NCBI RefSeq assembly: GCF_039631355.1
Contig: NZ_JBDIVF010000003.1
Location: 618,617 to 682,616 of the forward strand
Length of the DNA stretch: 64,000 nucleotides
Source: Uliginosibacterium paludis
Lineage (GTDB): Bacteria; Pseudomonadota; Gammaproteobacteria; Burkholderiales; Rhodocyclaceae
Direction: 5' to 3'
Positions 1 through 7,592 of the stretch are shown one piece after another; positions within the stretch are counted from its first letter, which is position 1; each line of letters starts with the position of its first letter. Under the pieces are notes generated by a model. It was not told where the DNA came from and searched no databases. It saw only the letters and a list, made by a program, of their open reading frames with translations. The position numbers and the translations under genes are program-made.

Positions 1-297
1 ACAGATATCCACCAGGGTCACCAGTCCGGCGATCAGCGCGATGAAGATCGGAATCCGCACCGTGTCGCTCACCCAGTTGCGCAGGCTGGCGATCAGGGCG
101 TTGGAAACGATCAGCACCGCCATCGTCGCCAGCCCCATGCCGAGCCCGTTGGTGGCGCTGCTGGTGACCGCCATCACCGGGCACATGCCCAGCATCTGGC
201 CCAGCACGACGTTGTTGTCCCACAGGCCGTCGCGGATCACGGTACTGCTTTTCGGGCCGCTCACCGCCTCGGCACTTGCCACGGCTTCATCACTCAT
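1..297 (-). CDS. rnfE: RnfE, electron transport complex subunit (partial, cut by window edge)
   Basis: Inner-membrane subunit of the Rnf ion-pumping ferredoxin:NAD oxidoreductase. The first 99 codons are visible and run off the left edge without a stop. The start MSDEAVAS is followed by DNNVVLGQMLGMCPVMAVTS; the Cys in GMCPVMA is one of the ligands thought to hold a [2Fe-2S] centre between RnfA and RnfE. Hydrophobic helices follow, as expected for a six-helix protein. The start codon overlaps the rnfG stop (ATGA), so it is co-transcribed as the last visible gene of rnfABCDGE. The gene order and high similarity of the core make the call secure. Confidence 0.93.
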   Translation of the reverse strand, partial: MSDEAVASAEAVSGPKSSTVIRDGLWDNNVVLGQMLGMCPVMAVTSSATNGLGMGLATMAVLIVSNALIASLRNWVSDTVRIPIFIALIAGLVTLVDIC

Positions 298-932
298 CAC
301 TGGCCTCCCTTCGGCTGGCTGCCATCGAGCAGCTGATCGCGGTGTTGCGCAAAGAATTCCAGCCCGCCCTTTACCGTGCGGACGACTGCGCGCGGGGTGA
401 TCGTGGCGCCGGCGAACTGGTCGAACACGCCACCGTCCTTCTTCACCGCCCATCGCTCGGCGCCGGTCGAGGCGATCGATTTGCCCTCGAAGCGATGAAT
501 CCAGTCGTTCTTGGTTTCCTCGATCTTGTCGCCCAGTCCCGGCGTTTCGGTGTGATGCGTCACGCGCACGCCCTGCACGATGCCCTCGGCATCGACTGCC
601 ATGATCAGGTCGATGCGCCCAGAGTAGCCATTGCCGTGCTGCGCGAAGAGCACGGCGCGCACCTTGCCGGCTTTTCGTGCGCGATACACGCTCACGGCCT
701 CACCGGAGGCATCGCGGATCTCCATCACATCCTTCAGCAGGTTGTTGTCCGAGTAGCCCGGCGGCAGCACCTGCTCCAGGGTCTGGCGGGTGTCGTTCTC
801 GATCGCCGAGGCCACCTGCTCGCGGGAGGCGGTGTAGGCCGCGGCCAGTGCCACGGTGATGCTCACCGCGACCAGGCCCAGAGAGGCCCCCTGATACCAG
901 ACTGCATTGAGTCGTTCGGCATGCGCGCTCAT
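297..932 (-). CDS. rnfG: RnfG, flavin-binding subunit of the Rnf complex
   Basis: A 211-aa protein with one N-terminal membrane helix (about residues 13-35) and a periplasmic FMN domain. The motif FAGATITPRAVV near residue 175 matches the GAT(I/S)T site where FMN is covalently attached to threonine in RnfG/NqrC proteins. GNGYSGRIDLIMAVD and HHTETPGLGDKI are also typical of the family. The start was set at MSAHAERL because it overlaps the rnfD stop by ATGA; a longer in-frame extension upstream lies inside rnfD and is not likely to be used. It probably carries electrons between RnfD and the rest of the pump in nitrogenase electron supply. Confidence 0.92.
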   Translation of the reverse strand: MSAHAERLNAVWYQGASLGLVAVSITVALAAAYTASREQVASAIENDTRQTLEQVLPPGYSDNNLLKDVMEIRDASGEAVSVYRARKAGKVRAVLFAQHGNGYSGRIDLIMAVDAEGIVQGVRVTHHTETPGLGDKIEETKNDWIHRFEGKSIASTGAERWAVKKDGGVFDQFAGATITPRAVVRTVKGGLEFFAQHRDQLLDGSQPKGGQ

Positions 933-1996
933 TGAAGTTCCTCCCCGACACGGCGTGCGGGCAGCGATTTGCCGGTCAGGCTGCGCCCGAAGATCCGGGG
1001 CCGCAACCAGAGATCCAGCAGCGGCGCAACGGCATTCATCAGCAGGATCGCGAATCCCACGCCTTCCGGGTAACCGCCCCAGGTGCGGATCAGCCAGGTC
1101 AGCAGGCCGGCGCCGACGGCAAAGATCCATTGCCCCATTGGTGTAGAAGGCGAGGTCACATAGTCGGTCGCAATGAAGAATGCTCCCAGCATCACGCCGC
1201 CTGAAACAAGATGCGTTGCTGCGGGCAGGAAGCGCTCGGGCGCGAATTCGTGCCCCAGCAGTGCCGGGATGCCTACGCCGAGCAGGAAGCCCAGCGGAAT
1301 GCGCAGACCGATGATGCGCTTGGCGAGCAGGAAGACACCGCCGAAGAGAATCAGTAGCGTGGAGGTTTCACCCAGGCTGCCGGTGCGGGAGCCGGTGACG
1401 GCCGAGTCATTCACATAAGGCTGGATCGCGTCGAGCAAACCGATGCCGCGTCCGAGCTCGGTTTTCACATGTCCCAGCAGCGAGGCGCTGGTGAGCGCGT
1501 CAGGCACCGGCATGCCTTGCAGGCTGATGGCCAGCGCCTGACTCAGGCTCAGGCCGTGGGACAGGGCCGGCGGGTCGATCCATTGCGTCATGCTGACCGG
1601 GAAGGACACCAGCAGCAGCGTGCGCCCCACCATGGCCGGATTGAAGAGGTTGCAGCCCAGCCCGCCGAACACCTGCTTGGCCAGCACGATCGCGCAGAAT
1701 GCTCCCAGCATGCAGAGCCATGCCGGCAGGAAAGGCGGGAGCGACATTGCCAGCAGCGTTCCGGTGAGCACGGCGGAACCGTCCCACAGCACCGGCCCTG
1801 CCGGCTTGCCGGACCACGCTACGCAGAGCGCTTCGAAGACCAGACAGCTGCCGACGCAGACGAACCAGGTGATGAAGGCCGGCCAGCCGAACTGCCAGAA
1901 TCCGGCCAGCACGGCCGGTGCAAGGGCCAGCAGCACGAGGCCCATGATCTGGCCGCTGGTGCGGCTGGTCACCGCATGGGGGGATGCGTGGATCAT
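929..1996 (-). CDS. rnfD: RnfD, membrane flavoprotein subunit of the Rnf complex
   Basis: A 355-aa polytopic inner-membrane protein with about nine to ten hydrophobic segments. FGGLGCNLFNPAMVGR and TDYVTSPSTPMGQ are hallmark RnfD/NqrB sequences. In NqrB and RnfD a threonine in an (S/T)GAT-type motif carries covalent FMN. The corresponding stretch here appears to be DALTSASLLGHV, so the flavinylated position may be a serine or displaced. It overlaps rnfC at its start (ATGA) and rnfG at its end, which argues for translational coupling. The product acts with RnfA, RnfE and RnfG to couple ferredoxin reduction to ion motive force. Confidence 0.93.
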   Translation of the reverse strand: MIHASPHAVTSRTSGQIMGLVLLALAPAVLAGFWQFGWPAFITWFVCVGSCLVFEALCVAWSGKPAGPVLWDGSAVLTGTLLAMSLPPFLPAWLCMLGAFCAIVLAKQVFGGLGCNLFNPAMVGRTLLLVSFPVSMTQWIDPPALSHGLSLSQALAISLQGMPVPDALTSASLLGHVKTELGRGIGLLDAIQPYVNDSAVTGSRTGSLGETSTLLILFGGVFLLAKRIIGLRIPLGFLLGVGIPALLGHEFAPERFLPAATHLVSGGVMLGAFFIATDYVTSPSTPMGQWIFAVGAGLLTWLIRTWGGYPEGVGFAILLMNAVAPLLDLWLRPRIFGRSLTGKSLPARRVGEELQ

Positions 1997-3513
1997 GCTT
2001 CAGTCTCCTGTGCGGCGGCAACTGCCGCCTTCTTCGCTGCGGCCTCGGCAGCGGCTTTTTCGCGCTCGGCCTTGCGGCGGGCATTGGCTTCCGCTTTCTC
2101 GCGGGCTTCGCGCTCGACGCGCTCGGTCTTCGCTTCGGTGAGCGCCTTGATCGTGTCCATGCGCTTGCTCTCGCGCGCCCGCGCGGCCAGCTCGCCCTTG
2201 GCATGCTGGAAGTACTGCACCAGCGGAATCCGCGAGGGGCAGATGAAGCCGCAGGCGCCGCAGGTGAGGCAGTCGTCCAGGCCGATATCCGCCGCTTCGT
2301 TCAGCGCATTGGCATGAATGCGGGCCGCCATCTCGAGCGGCAACAGCCCCACCGGGCAGGCTGATACGCAGCTGCCGCAGCGGATGCAGGCACTCGCCTC
2401 GCGCTCCCCCACTTCCGCGGCAGACAGGGCGAGCGAGCCGCTCGTGCCCTTCACGATCGGCATGTCGAGGTTCTGCACGCCGATGCCCATCATCGGCCCG
2501 CCACTGACCACGCGCGCTGGCGGCACGCGGAAGCCGCCGCAGCGCTCGAACAGCCAGCCCATCGGCGTCCCGAGCCGCACGCGCAGATTGCGCGGTGCTT
2601 TCACCGAGCCGCCCGCCACCGTCACGACGCGTTCGGTCAGCGGCTCGCCATAACGCACCGCGCGATAGACCGCATTCGCGGTGCCGACGTTATGCACCAG
2701 CACGCCGACATCTGCCGCGCGGCCATCTGCGGGGGCTTCGATCCCGGTCAGCATCTTGATCAGCTGACGGTCCGCGCCCATCGGGTAGCGGCTCGGAATC
2801 TTCACGATGTGCACTTCCGGATAGGGCTTGGCCGCGAGCTTCATCGCGAGAATGGCTTCGGGCTTGTTGTCCTCGATGCCGGCCAGCACGCGACTGGCGC
2901 CCGTAGCCTTGAGCATCAGGCGCGCGCCCTCGACGATGTCATGCGCATTTTCCTGCATCAGGCGGTCGTCGCAGGAGAGATAGGGTTCGCACTCGCTGCC
3001 GTTGAGGATCAGCGTCGTGATCTTGCTGCGCTCACCCAGCGAGAGCTTCACCGCCGATGGGAAGCTCGCCCCCCCCATGCCGACGATGCCGGCGTCTTCC
3101 ACCCGCTCGGCAATTTCGCGCGCCGACAGGTTGATCGGGTAGAGCTCGGGCTTCAGTTCACACCATTCATCCAGACCATCAGGCTGAAGGTGGATGGCCA
3201 TGTCGGTGAGTCCGGAAGCATGCGGCACCACGGTTTCGGCTATCGCCATCACCGTGCCGGAGGTCGGGGCATGCAGGGGCGCTGAAATCTTGCCGCCGGT
3301 GGAGGCGATCAGCTGCCCGCGCAGCACCCGTTCGCCCACCTCCACGATGACGCGTGCGGGGGCGCCCACATGCTGAGAGAGCGGCAGATAGAGGATGGGC
3401 GGCAGACCGGCCTCTTCGATGTCCAGCGCAGCGGCCGGGTACTTGTGACTGTCCGGATGCACGCCCCAGCGCTGCAGCAGGCGGCGGATCGGCGGGATGA
3501 CGATGCTGGGCAT
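1993..3513 (-). CDS. rnfC: RnfC, NADH/FMN-binding and 2[4Fe-4S] subunit of the Rnf complex
   Basis: A 506-aa peripheral subunit. The N-terminal half carries the flavin/NADH domain (GMGGASFPSAVKL near residue 145, NGSECEPYLSCDDR near 170). Two clusters follow: CIRCGSCVSACP near residue 378 and CLTCGACGFICP near 417, each CxxCxxCxxxCP, for two [4Fe-4S] centres. The last 60 residues are an Ala/Lys/Glu-rich helical tail, a variable extension common in proteobacterial RnfC. It starts 10 bp after rnfB and overlaps rnfD by ATGA. This is the likely NADH entry point of the complex. Confidence 0.95.
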   Translation of the reverse strand: MPSIVIPPIRRLLQRWGVHPDSHKYPAAALDIEEAGLPPILYLPLSQHVGAPARVIVEVGERVLRGQLIASTGGKISAPLHAPTSGTVMAIAETVVPHASGLTDMAIHLQPDGLDEWCELKPELYPINLSAREIAERVEDAGIVGMGGASFPSAVKLSLGERSKITTLILNGSECEPYLSCDDRLMQENAHDIVEGARLMLKATGASRVLAGIEDNKPEAILAMKLAAKPYPEVHIVKIPSRYPMGADRQLIKMLTGIEAPADGRAADVGVLVHNVGTANAVYRAVRYGEPLTERVVTVAGGSVKAPRNLRVRLGTPMGWLFERCGGFRVPPARVVSGGPMMGIGVQNLDMPIVKGTSGSLALSAAEVGEREASACIRCGSCVSACPVGLLPLEMAARIHANALNEAADIGLDDCLTCGACGFICPSRIPLVQYFQHAKGELAARARESKRMDTIKALTEAKTERVEREAREKAEANARRKAEREKAAAEAAAKKAAVAAAQETEA

Positions 3514-3523
3514 GATGAGGTCC

Positions 3524-4048
3524 TCAGGAATACTGCGTCGGTTGCGGCATGACCCAGTTCTGGATGCTCTGCGGCAACTCCATCATCTCGATCGCGCCGG
3601 TCGGGCATTTCTCGCTGCACTGGCGGCAGCCGGTGCAGGCTTCCTCCATCACCGCATGAAGCTGTTTCGTCGCGCCGATGATCGCGTCTGAGGGGCAGAA
3701 TTTGATGCACTTGGTGCAGCCGATGCACAGATGATTGTGGACACAGGCGATCACCGGGCGCATGTCGTCTCCGGCTGCCAGCGTGATGCCGAGATGGTCT
3801 GCAATGTTCTGGGCCACGAGCTTGCCACCGGGCGGACAGCAGGTCGGCGCGGCCGTACCGGCGACGATGGCTTCGGCCGCACCGGCGCAGCCGGGGAAGC
3901 CGCACTGGCCGCAATTGGCGGCAGGCAGCATCGCCTGGATCTCGGCCACGATGCTGTTGCCTTCGACATGGAATTTTCGGGACGCGAAACCCAGCGCCAG
4001 ACCGAGTCCCGATCCGATGGCGGCAAGGCTGATGACGGCGGTCAGCAT
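3524..4048 (-). CDS. rnfB: RnfB, Fe-S subunit of the Rnf complex
   Basis: A 174-aa protein anchored by one N-terminal helix (LTAVISLAAIGSGLGLALGF). It continues with a Fis-like [4Fe-4S] motif (CGQCGFPGCAGAAEAI plus a later Cys before PPGG) and two ferredoxin clusters (CIGCTKCIKFCP and CTGCRQCSEKCP). The start MLTAVISL was chosen over an upstream in-frame ATG because it begins the membrane anchor and follows AGGAGAACACG. RnfB takes electrons from, or gives them to, soluble ferredoxin. The coding order is rnfA-rnfB-rnfC with short gaps. Confidence 0.94.
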   Translation of the reverse strand: MLTAVISLAAIGSGLGLALGFASRKFHVEGNSIVAEIQAMLPAANCGQCGFPGCAGAAEAIVAGTAAPTCCPPGGKLVAQNIADHLGITLAAGDDMRPVIACVHNHLCIGCTKCIKFCPSDAIIGATKQLHAVMEEACTGCRQCSEKCPTGAIEMMELPQSIQNWVMPQPTQYS

Positions 4049-4058
4049 CGTGTTCTCC

Positions 4059-4646
4059 TTAGTGGCCTGCTGGGACCAGGCCGGTGAAACCCATGAAGGC
4101 AAGCGCCAGCATGCTGGCAGTGATATAGGCGATCGGAGCGCCGGCGAAGGTGGCCGGCACGCGCACCAGGGCCAGCCGTTCGCGCAGGCCGGCGAAGATC
4201 ACCATCACCATGATGAAACCGAGACCGGACCCGAAGCCGGTGACCACGCTGGAGACCAGGCCGGCTTCTCCTTGCGCGTTGAGCAGCGGAATGCCCAGCA
4301 CTGCGCAGTTGGTCGTGATCAGCGGCAGGTAGATGCCCAGCATGCGATGCAGATCGGGCGTCGTCTTCTTGATGACCATCTCGACAAACTGGACCACCGC
4401 GGCGATGACGACGATGTAGGTCAGGATGCGCAGATAGCTCAGATCGAAGACCCGCAGCAGCCAGTGCTCGATCACCCATGCGGCAGCACATGACAGGGTC
4501 ATGACGAAGGTGGTTGCCAGCCCCATGCCCACCGCGCTGTCGACCTTGGTCGACACGCCCATGAAGGGACACAGCCCGAGGAACTTCACCAGCACCACGT
4601 TATTGACGAGTACGACGGCAATGATCGTTAGCAGCATTTCACGCAT
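4059..4646 (-). CDS. rnfA: RnfA, membrane subunit of the Rnf complex
   Basis: A 195-aa six-helix inner-membrane protein and the first gene of the rnf operon. VLVKFLGLCPFMGVSTKVD and LITTNCAVLGIPL contain the two conserved cysteines proposed to bind a [2Fe-2S] cluster with RnfE. The start at MREMLLTII has an AGGAGG-like site (AGGAGGTTGCC before ATG); the in-frame extension to 4760 lacks a site and would cross the promoter. A sigma-54-type element lies about 16 bp upstream of the start once the predicted transcript begins, which ties rnf expression to nitrogen fixation. Confidence 0.95.
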   Translation of the reverse strand: MREMLLTIIAVVLVNNVVLVKFLGLCPFMGVSTKVDSAVGMGLATTFVMTLSCAAAWVIEHWLLRVFDLSYLRILTYIVVIAAVVQFVEMVIKKTTPDLHRMLGIYLPLITTNCAVLGIPLLNAQGEAGLVSSVVTGFGSGLGFIMVMVIFAGLRERLALVRVPATFAGAPIAYITASMLALAFMGFTGLVPAGH

Positions 4647-4672
4647 GGCAACCTCCTGTTCGGGCTCACCAT

Positions 4673-4688
4673 TGCATGCTTCGTGCCA
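4673..4688 (-). promoter_or_regulatory. Sigma-54 (-24/-12) promoter of the rnf operon
   Basis: Minus-strand TGGCACG-AAGC-ATGCA against the consensus TGGCACG-N4-TTGCW. The invariant GG and GC are exactly 12 bp apart and only one position of the -12 block differs. The predicted start of transcription is near 4662, about 16 nt before rnfA. Confidence 0.8.
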
Positions 4689-4982
4689 GTACCTGAAAGC
4701 CTTGGCGGGCAAGGATTTCTGGGGAAATGCGCGTTTCCGGACCGAGGTCCGCTTTGTCATTCTTGTCAGGGATGTCGGCCGGAAAACGCATCGACATGCC
4801 GCTCAATCCGCTTCACGTGTACACAGGGTCATCCGGTCTGCCGAGGGGCGCCGCCGCGAGCCGCCGGAAGACTGACAGACGCTACACGCGCACCGGACAA
4901 TCCTGACAGAAGGCGTGTCATGTTCGGCGCATCGTTTCCGGAAAATCGCCGGAAAGCCTTGCGGGAAGGGCATTCTGAAAAC

Positions 4983-4998
4983 TGGTTCGATACTTGCT
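4983..4998 (+). promoter_or_regulatory. Sigma-54 (-24/-12) promoter of the isc-type operon
   Basis: TGGTTCG-ATAC-TTGCT, with GG at 4984-4985 and GC at 4996-4997 in the required 12-bp phase. The -12 half is perfect; the -24 half deviates at one base (TTC for YAC). The predicted start near 5009 leaves a 30-nt leader with AGGAGAAAC before iscS. Confidence 0.72.
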
Positions 4999-5038
4999 GT
5001 GAAGGTGTTACGCCCCCGTCACATGCAGGAGAAACAGC

Positions 5039-6250
5039 ATGATGCCCCGCCCCATATACCTGGATTACTCCGCCACCACGCCGGTTGACCCGCGGGTCGT
5101 GGCGCGAATGATGCCCTGGCTCTTCGACAACTTCGGCAACCCGGCCAGCCGCTCGCACGCCTACGGCTGGGCAGCAGAAGAGGCTGTCGAGATCGCACGC
5201 GAACAGGTGGCCACGCTGATCGGCGCCGACCCGCGCGAGATCGTGTGGACCTCGGGCGCGACCGAGTCGAACAATCTCGCCATCAAGGGCGCGGCACGCT
5301 TTCATGCCGCCCGGGGCAAGCACATCATCACCGTGAAGACCGAGCACAAATCGGTCCTGGATACCTGTCGCGAACTCGAACGCGACGGCTTCGAAATCAC
5401 CTGGCTGGACGTCATGGAAAACGGCCTGATCGATTTCGAGGCCTTCGCCGCCGCCCTGCGCCCGGACACCATCCTGGCTTCGGTGATGCTGGTCAATAAC
5501 GAGATCGGCGTGGTGCAGGACATCGCCCGGCTCGGCAGCCTCTGCCGCGAGAAGAAGGTGCTGTTCCATGTCGATGCGGCCCAGGCCACCGGAAAGGTCG
5601 CCATCGACCTCTCGAACCTGCCGGTCGACATGATGTCGCTCTCGGCCCACAAGACCTACGGCCCCAAGGGGATCGGCGCGCTCTATGTGTCACGCAAGCC
5701 GCGGGTGCGGATCGACGCGCTGATCCACGGGGGCGGCCATGAACGCGGCATGCGCTCGGGCACCTTGCCCACCCACCAGATCGTCGGCATGGGTGAGGCC
5801 TACTGGATCGCGCATCAGAACATGGCGGCCGAAAACGAACGCATCCGCGGCCTGCGTGATCGCCTGATGCACGGCCTGATGAAGCTCGATCAGGTCTTCG
5901 TCAATGGCGACATGACCCAGCGCGTGCCGCACAACCTGAACCTTTCCTTCAACTTCGTCGAAGGCGAATCCCTGCTGATGGGCATCAAGGATGTGGCGGT
6001 GTCTTCCGGCTCGGCCTGCACCTCGGCAAGCCTGGAACCTTCCTACGTGCTGCGGGCGCTGGGGCGCAGCGATGAGCTTGCCCACAGCTCGATCCGCTTC
6101 TCGATCGGCCGATTCACCACGCGGGAAGAAGTGGATCGCGTGATCGAGCTCATCAGCAGCGCCGTCGGCAAGCTGCGCGATCTCTCTCCCTTGTGGGACA
6201 TGCATCGCGACGGCATCGATCTCGCAAGCGTGCAGTGGGCTACCCACTGA
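5039..6250 (+). CDS. iscS: Cysteine desulfurase, IscS type, nif-linked copy
   Basis: A 403-aa PLP enzyme that takes sulfur from cysteine for Fe-S assembly. The PLP lysine is in SLSAHKTYGPKGIGALYV and the persulfide Cys is in SSGSACTSASLEPSYVLRAL. The length and C-terminus (RDLSPLWDMHRDGIDL) match housekeeping IscS rather than the shorter NifS. It is nevertheless the first gene behind a sigma-54-type promoter and divergent from rnf, so it is probably dedicated to nitrogenase Fe-S supply. The start can be 5039 or the adjacent ATG at 5042. A second, NifS-type enzyme is encoded at 28887. Confidence 0.93.
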   Translation: MMPRPIYLDYSATTPVDPRVVARMMPWLFDNFGNPASRSHAYGWAAEEAVEIAREQVATLIGADPREIVWTSGATESNNLAIKGAARFHAARGKHIITVKTEHKSVLDTCRELERDGFEITWLDVMENGLIDFEAFAAALRPDTILASVMLVNNEIGVVQDIARLGSLCREKKVLFHVDAAQATGKVAIDLSNLPVDMMSLSAHKTYGPKGIGALYVSRKPRVRIDALIHGGGHERGMRSGTLPTHQIVGMGEAYWIAHQNMAAENERIRGLRDRLMHGLMKLDQVFVNGDMTQRVPHNLNLSFNFVEGESLLMGIKDVAVSSGSACTSASLEPSYVLRALGRSDELAHSSIRFSIGRFTTREEVDRVIELISSAVGKLRDLSPLWDMHRDGIDLASVQWATH

Positions 6251-6327
6251 CACCATAACAAGACCCTCCAACCCGGGCTGATCGCCACCCACGACAGCCT
6301 TCCAAACCAGGACAACGGAGAATCACC

Positions 6328-6768
6328 ATGGCATACAGCGACAAGGTTCTTGATCACTACGACAACCCCCGCAACGTCGGCTCGATGTCTTCGGCGGATG
6401 AAGACGTCGGCACCGGCATGGTCGGTGCACCGGCCTGCGGCGACGTGATGAAGCTGCAGATCAAGGTCAATGCCGAAGGCATCATCGAGGACGCGAAGTT
6501 CAAGACCTATGGCTGCGGTTCGGCCATCGCCTCGAGCTCGCTCGTGACCGAATGGGTCAAGGGCAAGAGTCTCGATGAGGCACTGGCCATCAAGAACACC
6601 GACATCGCCGAAGAGCTCGCGCTGCCGCCGGTCAAGATCCACTGCTCCATCCTCGCCGAAGACGCCATCAAGGCCGCCGTCGCCGATTACCGCACCAAGC
6701 AGGGCATCCCCAGCGCCAGCGAAACCGAGGCCTGCCCCGCCGTCGTCGTTGAAAAAGCCGCCGCCTGA
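6328..6768 (+). CDS. iscU: Fe-S scaffold protein IscU
   Basis: A 146-aa scaffold on which [2Fe-2S] and [4Fe-4S] clusters are built. The three ligand cysteines are in GAPACGDVM, TYGCGSAIASSS and KIHCSILAEDAIKAA. The sequence LPPVK just before the third Cys is the recognition site for the HscA chaperone, which fits the hscA gene downstream. The C-terminal tail of about 15 residues is longer than in E. coli IscU. It is a stand-alone IscU, not a NifU with its extra ferredoxin and Nfu domains. It lies 77 bp after iscS. Confidence 0.95.
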   Translation: MAYSDKVLDHYDNPRNVGSMSSADEDVGTGMVGAPACGDVMKLQIKVNAEGIIEDAKFKTYGCGSAIASSSLVTEWVKGKSLDEALAIKNTDIAEELALPPVKIHCSILAEDAIKAAVADYRTKQGIPSASETEACPAVVVEKAAA

Positions 6769-6779
6769 AAGGACACATC

Positions 6780-7130
6780 ATGAACGCTCCCGCAGATATC
6801 CCCTCCCCCATCATTTTCTCGGATGCCGCGGCCTCCAAGGTCGCCGAGCTGATCGAGGATGAAGGCAATCCGGCCCTCAAGCTGCGCGTGTATGTGAATG
6901 GCGGCGGCTGCTCCGGCTTCCAGTACGGCTTCGCCTTCGAGGAAGAAGACAAGGAAGACGACCTGCTGGTCGAAAAATCCGGCGTACGTCTGGTGATCGA
7001 CAGCGTCAGCATGCAGTACCTGATGGGCGCCGAGATCGATTACGAAGACAGCCTGGAAGGCTCGCGCTTCGTGATCCGCAATCCGAACGCCACCTCGACC
7101 TGCGGCTGCGGCAGTTCCTTCTCGGTCTGA
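6780..7130 (+). CDS. erpA: A-type Fe-S carrier, ErpA-like
   Basis: A 116-aa HesB/IscA-family protein. It has the three family cysteines in NGGGCSGFQYGFAFEEE and TSTCGCGSSFSV. The extended N-terminus and LIEDEGNPALKLRVYVNGGG resemble ErpA more than IscA. It lies 11 bp after iscU. A second carrier, IscA, follows directly, so the operon encodes two A-type carriers. Presumed role: passing clusters from IscU to client proteins. Confidence 0.85.
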   Translation: MNAPADIPSPIIFSDAAASKVAELIEDEGNPALKLRVYVNGGGCSGFQYGFAFEEEDKEDDLLVEKSGVRLVIDSVSMQYLMGAEIDYEDSLEGSRFVIRNPNATSTCGCGSSFSV

Positions 7131-7182
7131 CTCCGCAGCGTCATCCGCCGCTACCGCATTCAAACCACAGGAGGATCACAGC

Positions 7183-7503
7183 ATGATCACCGTCAGCGAC
7201 AAAGCCGCCCGTCACGTCCAGAGAAGCCTCGCCAAGCGCGGCGGCGGCATGGGCCTGCGTCTCGCCGTGAAGACCAGCGGCTGCTCGGGCCTGGCCTACG
7301 CGCTCGAGTTCGTCGACAAGCCCGAATCCGAAGACCAGATCTACGAGAGCAATGGCGTCACCATCGTCATCGATCCGAAGAGCCATGTCTTCCTGGACGG
7401 CACCGAGCTCGACTTCGTTCGGGAAGGCCTCAACGAAGGCTTCAAGTTCAACAATCCGAACGCGAAAGCAGCCTGCGGCTGCGGCGAAAGCTTCGCGGTC
7501 TGA
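7183..7503 (+). CDS. iscA: A-type Fe-S carrier IscA
   Basis: A 106-aa protein of typical IscA length, with cysteines in KTSGCSGLAYALEFVDKP and KAACGCGESFAV. It is preceded by ACAGGAGGATCACAGC, a strong ribosome binding site. It sits between erpA and hscA in the same orientation. Expected to bind iron or [2Fe-2S]/[4Fe-4S] clusters and hand them to apoproteins. Confidence 0.92.
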   Translation: MITVSDKAARHVQRSLAKRGGGMGLRLAVKTSGCSGLAYALEFVDKPESEDQIYESNGVTIVIDPKSHVFLDGTELDFVREGLNEGFKFNNPNAKAACGCGESFAV

Positions 7504-7592
7504 TCACAAGCTTGTTCCGGTACGGGCATGAGCCGGTGCCGCCCCCGGAGCCCTCCCCCTGACGGGCCCGCAAAACGATACGGAGCATCACC

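Larger units (their letters stand above)
4647..5038. other. Divergent rnfA / iscS promoter region
   Basis: A 392-bp spacer between two divergent operons. It holds one -24/-12 element for each direction (listed separately). I searched for the NifA upstream site TGT-N10-ACA and found no exact copy; the nearest is TGT-N10-ACG starting at 4774. No convincing ORF is present. Confidence 0.6.
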
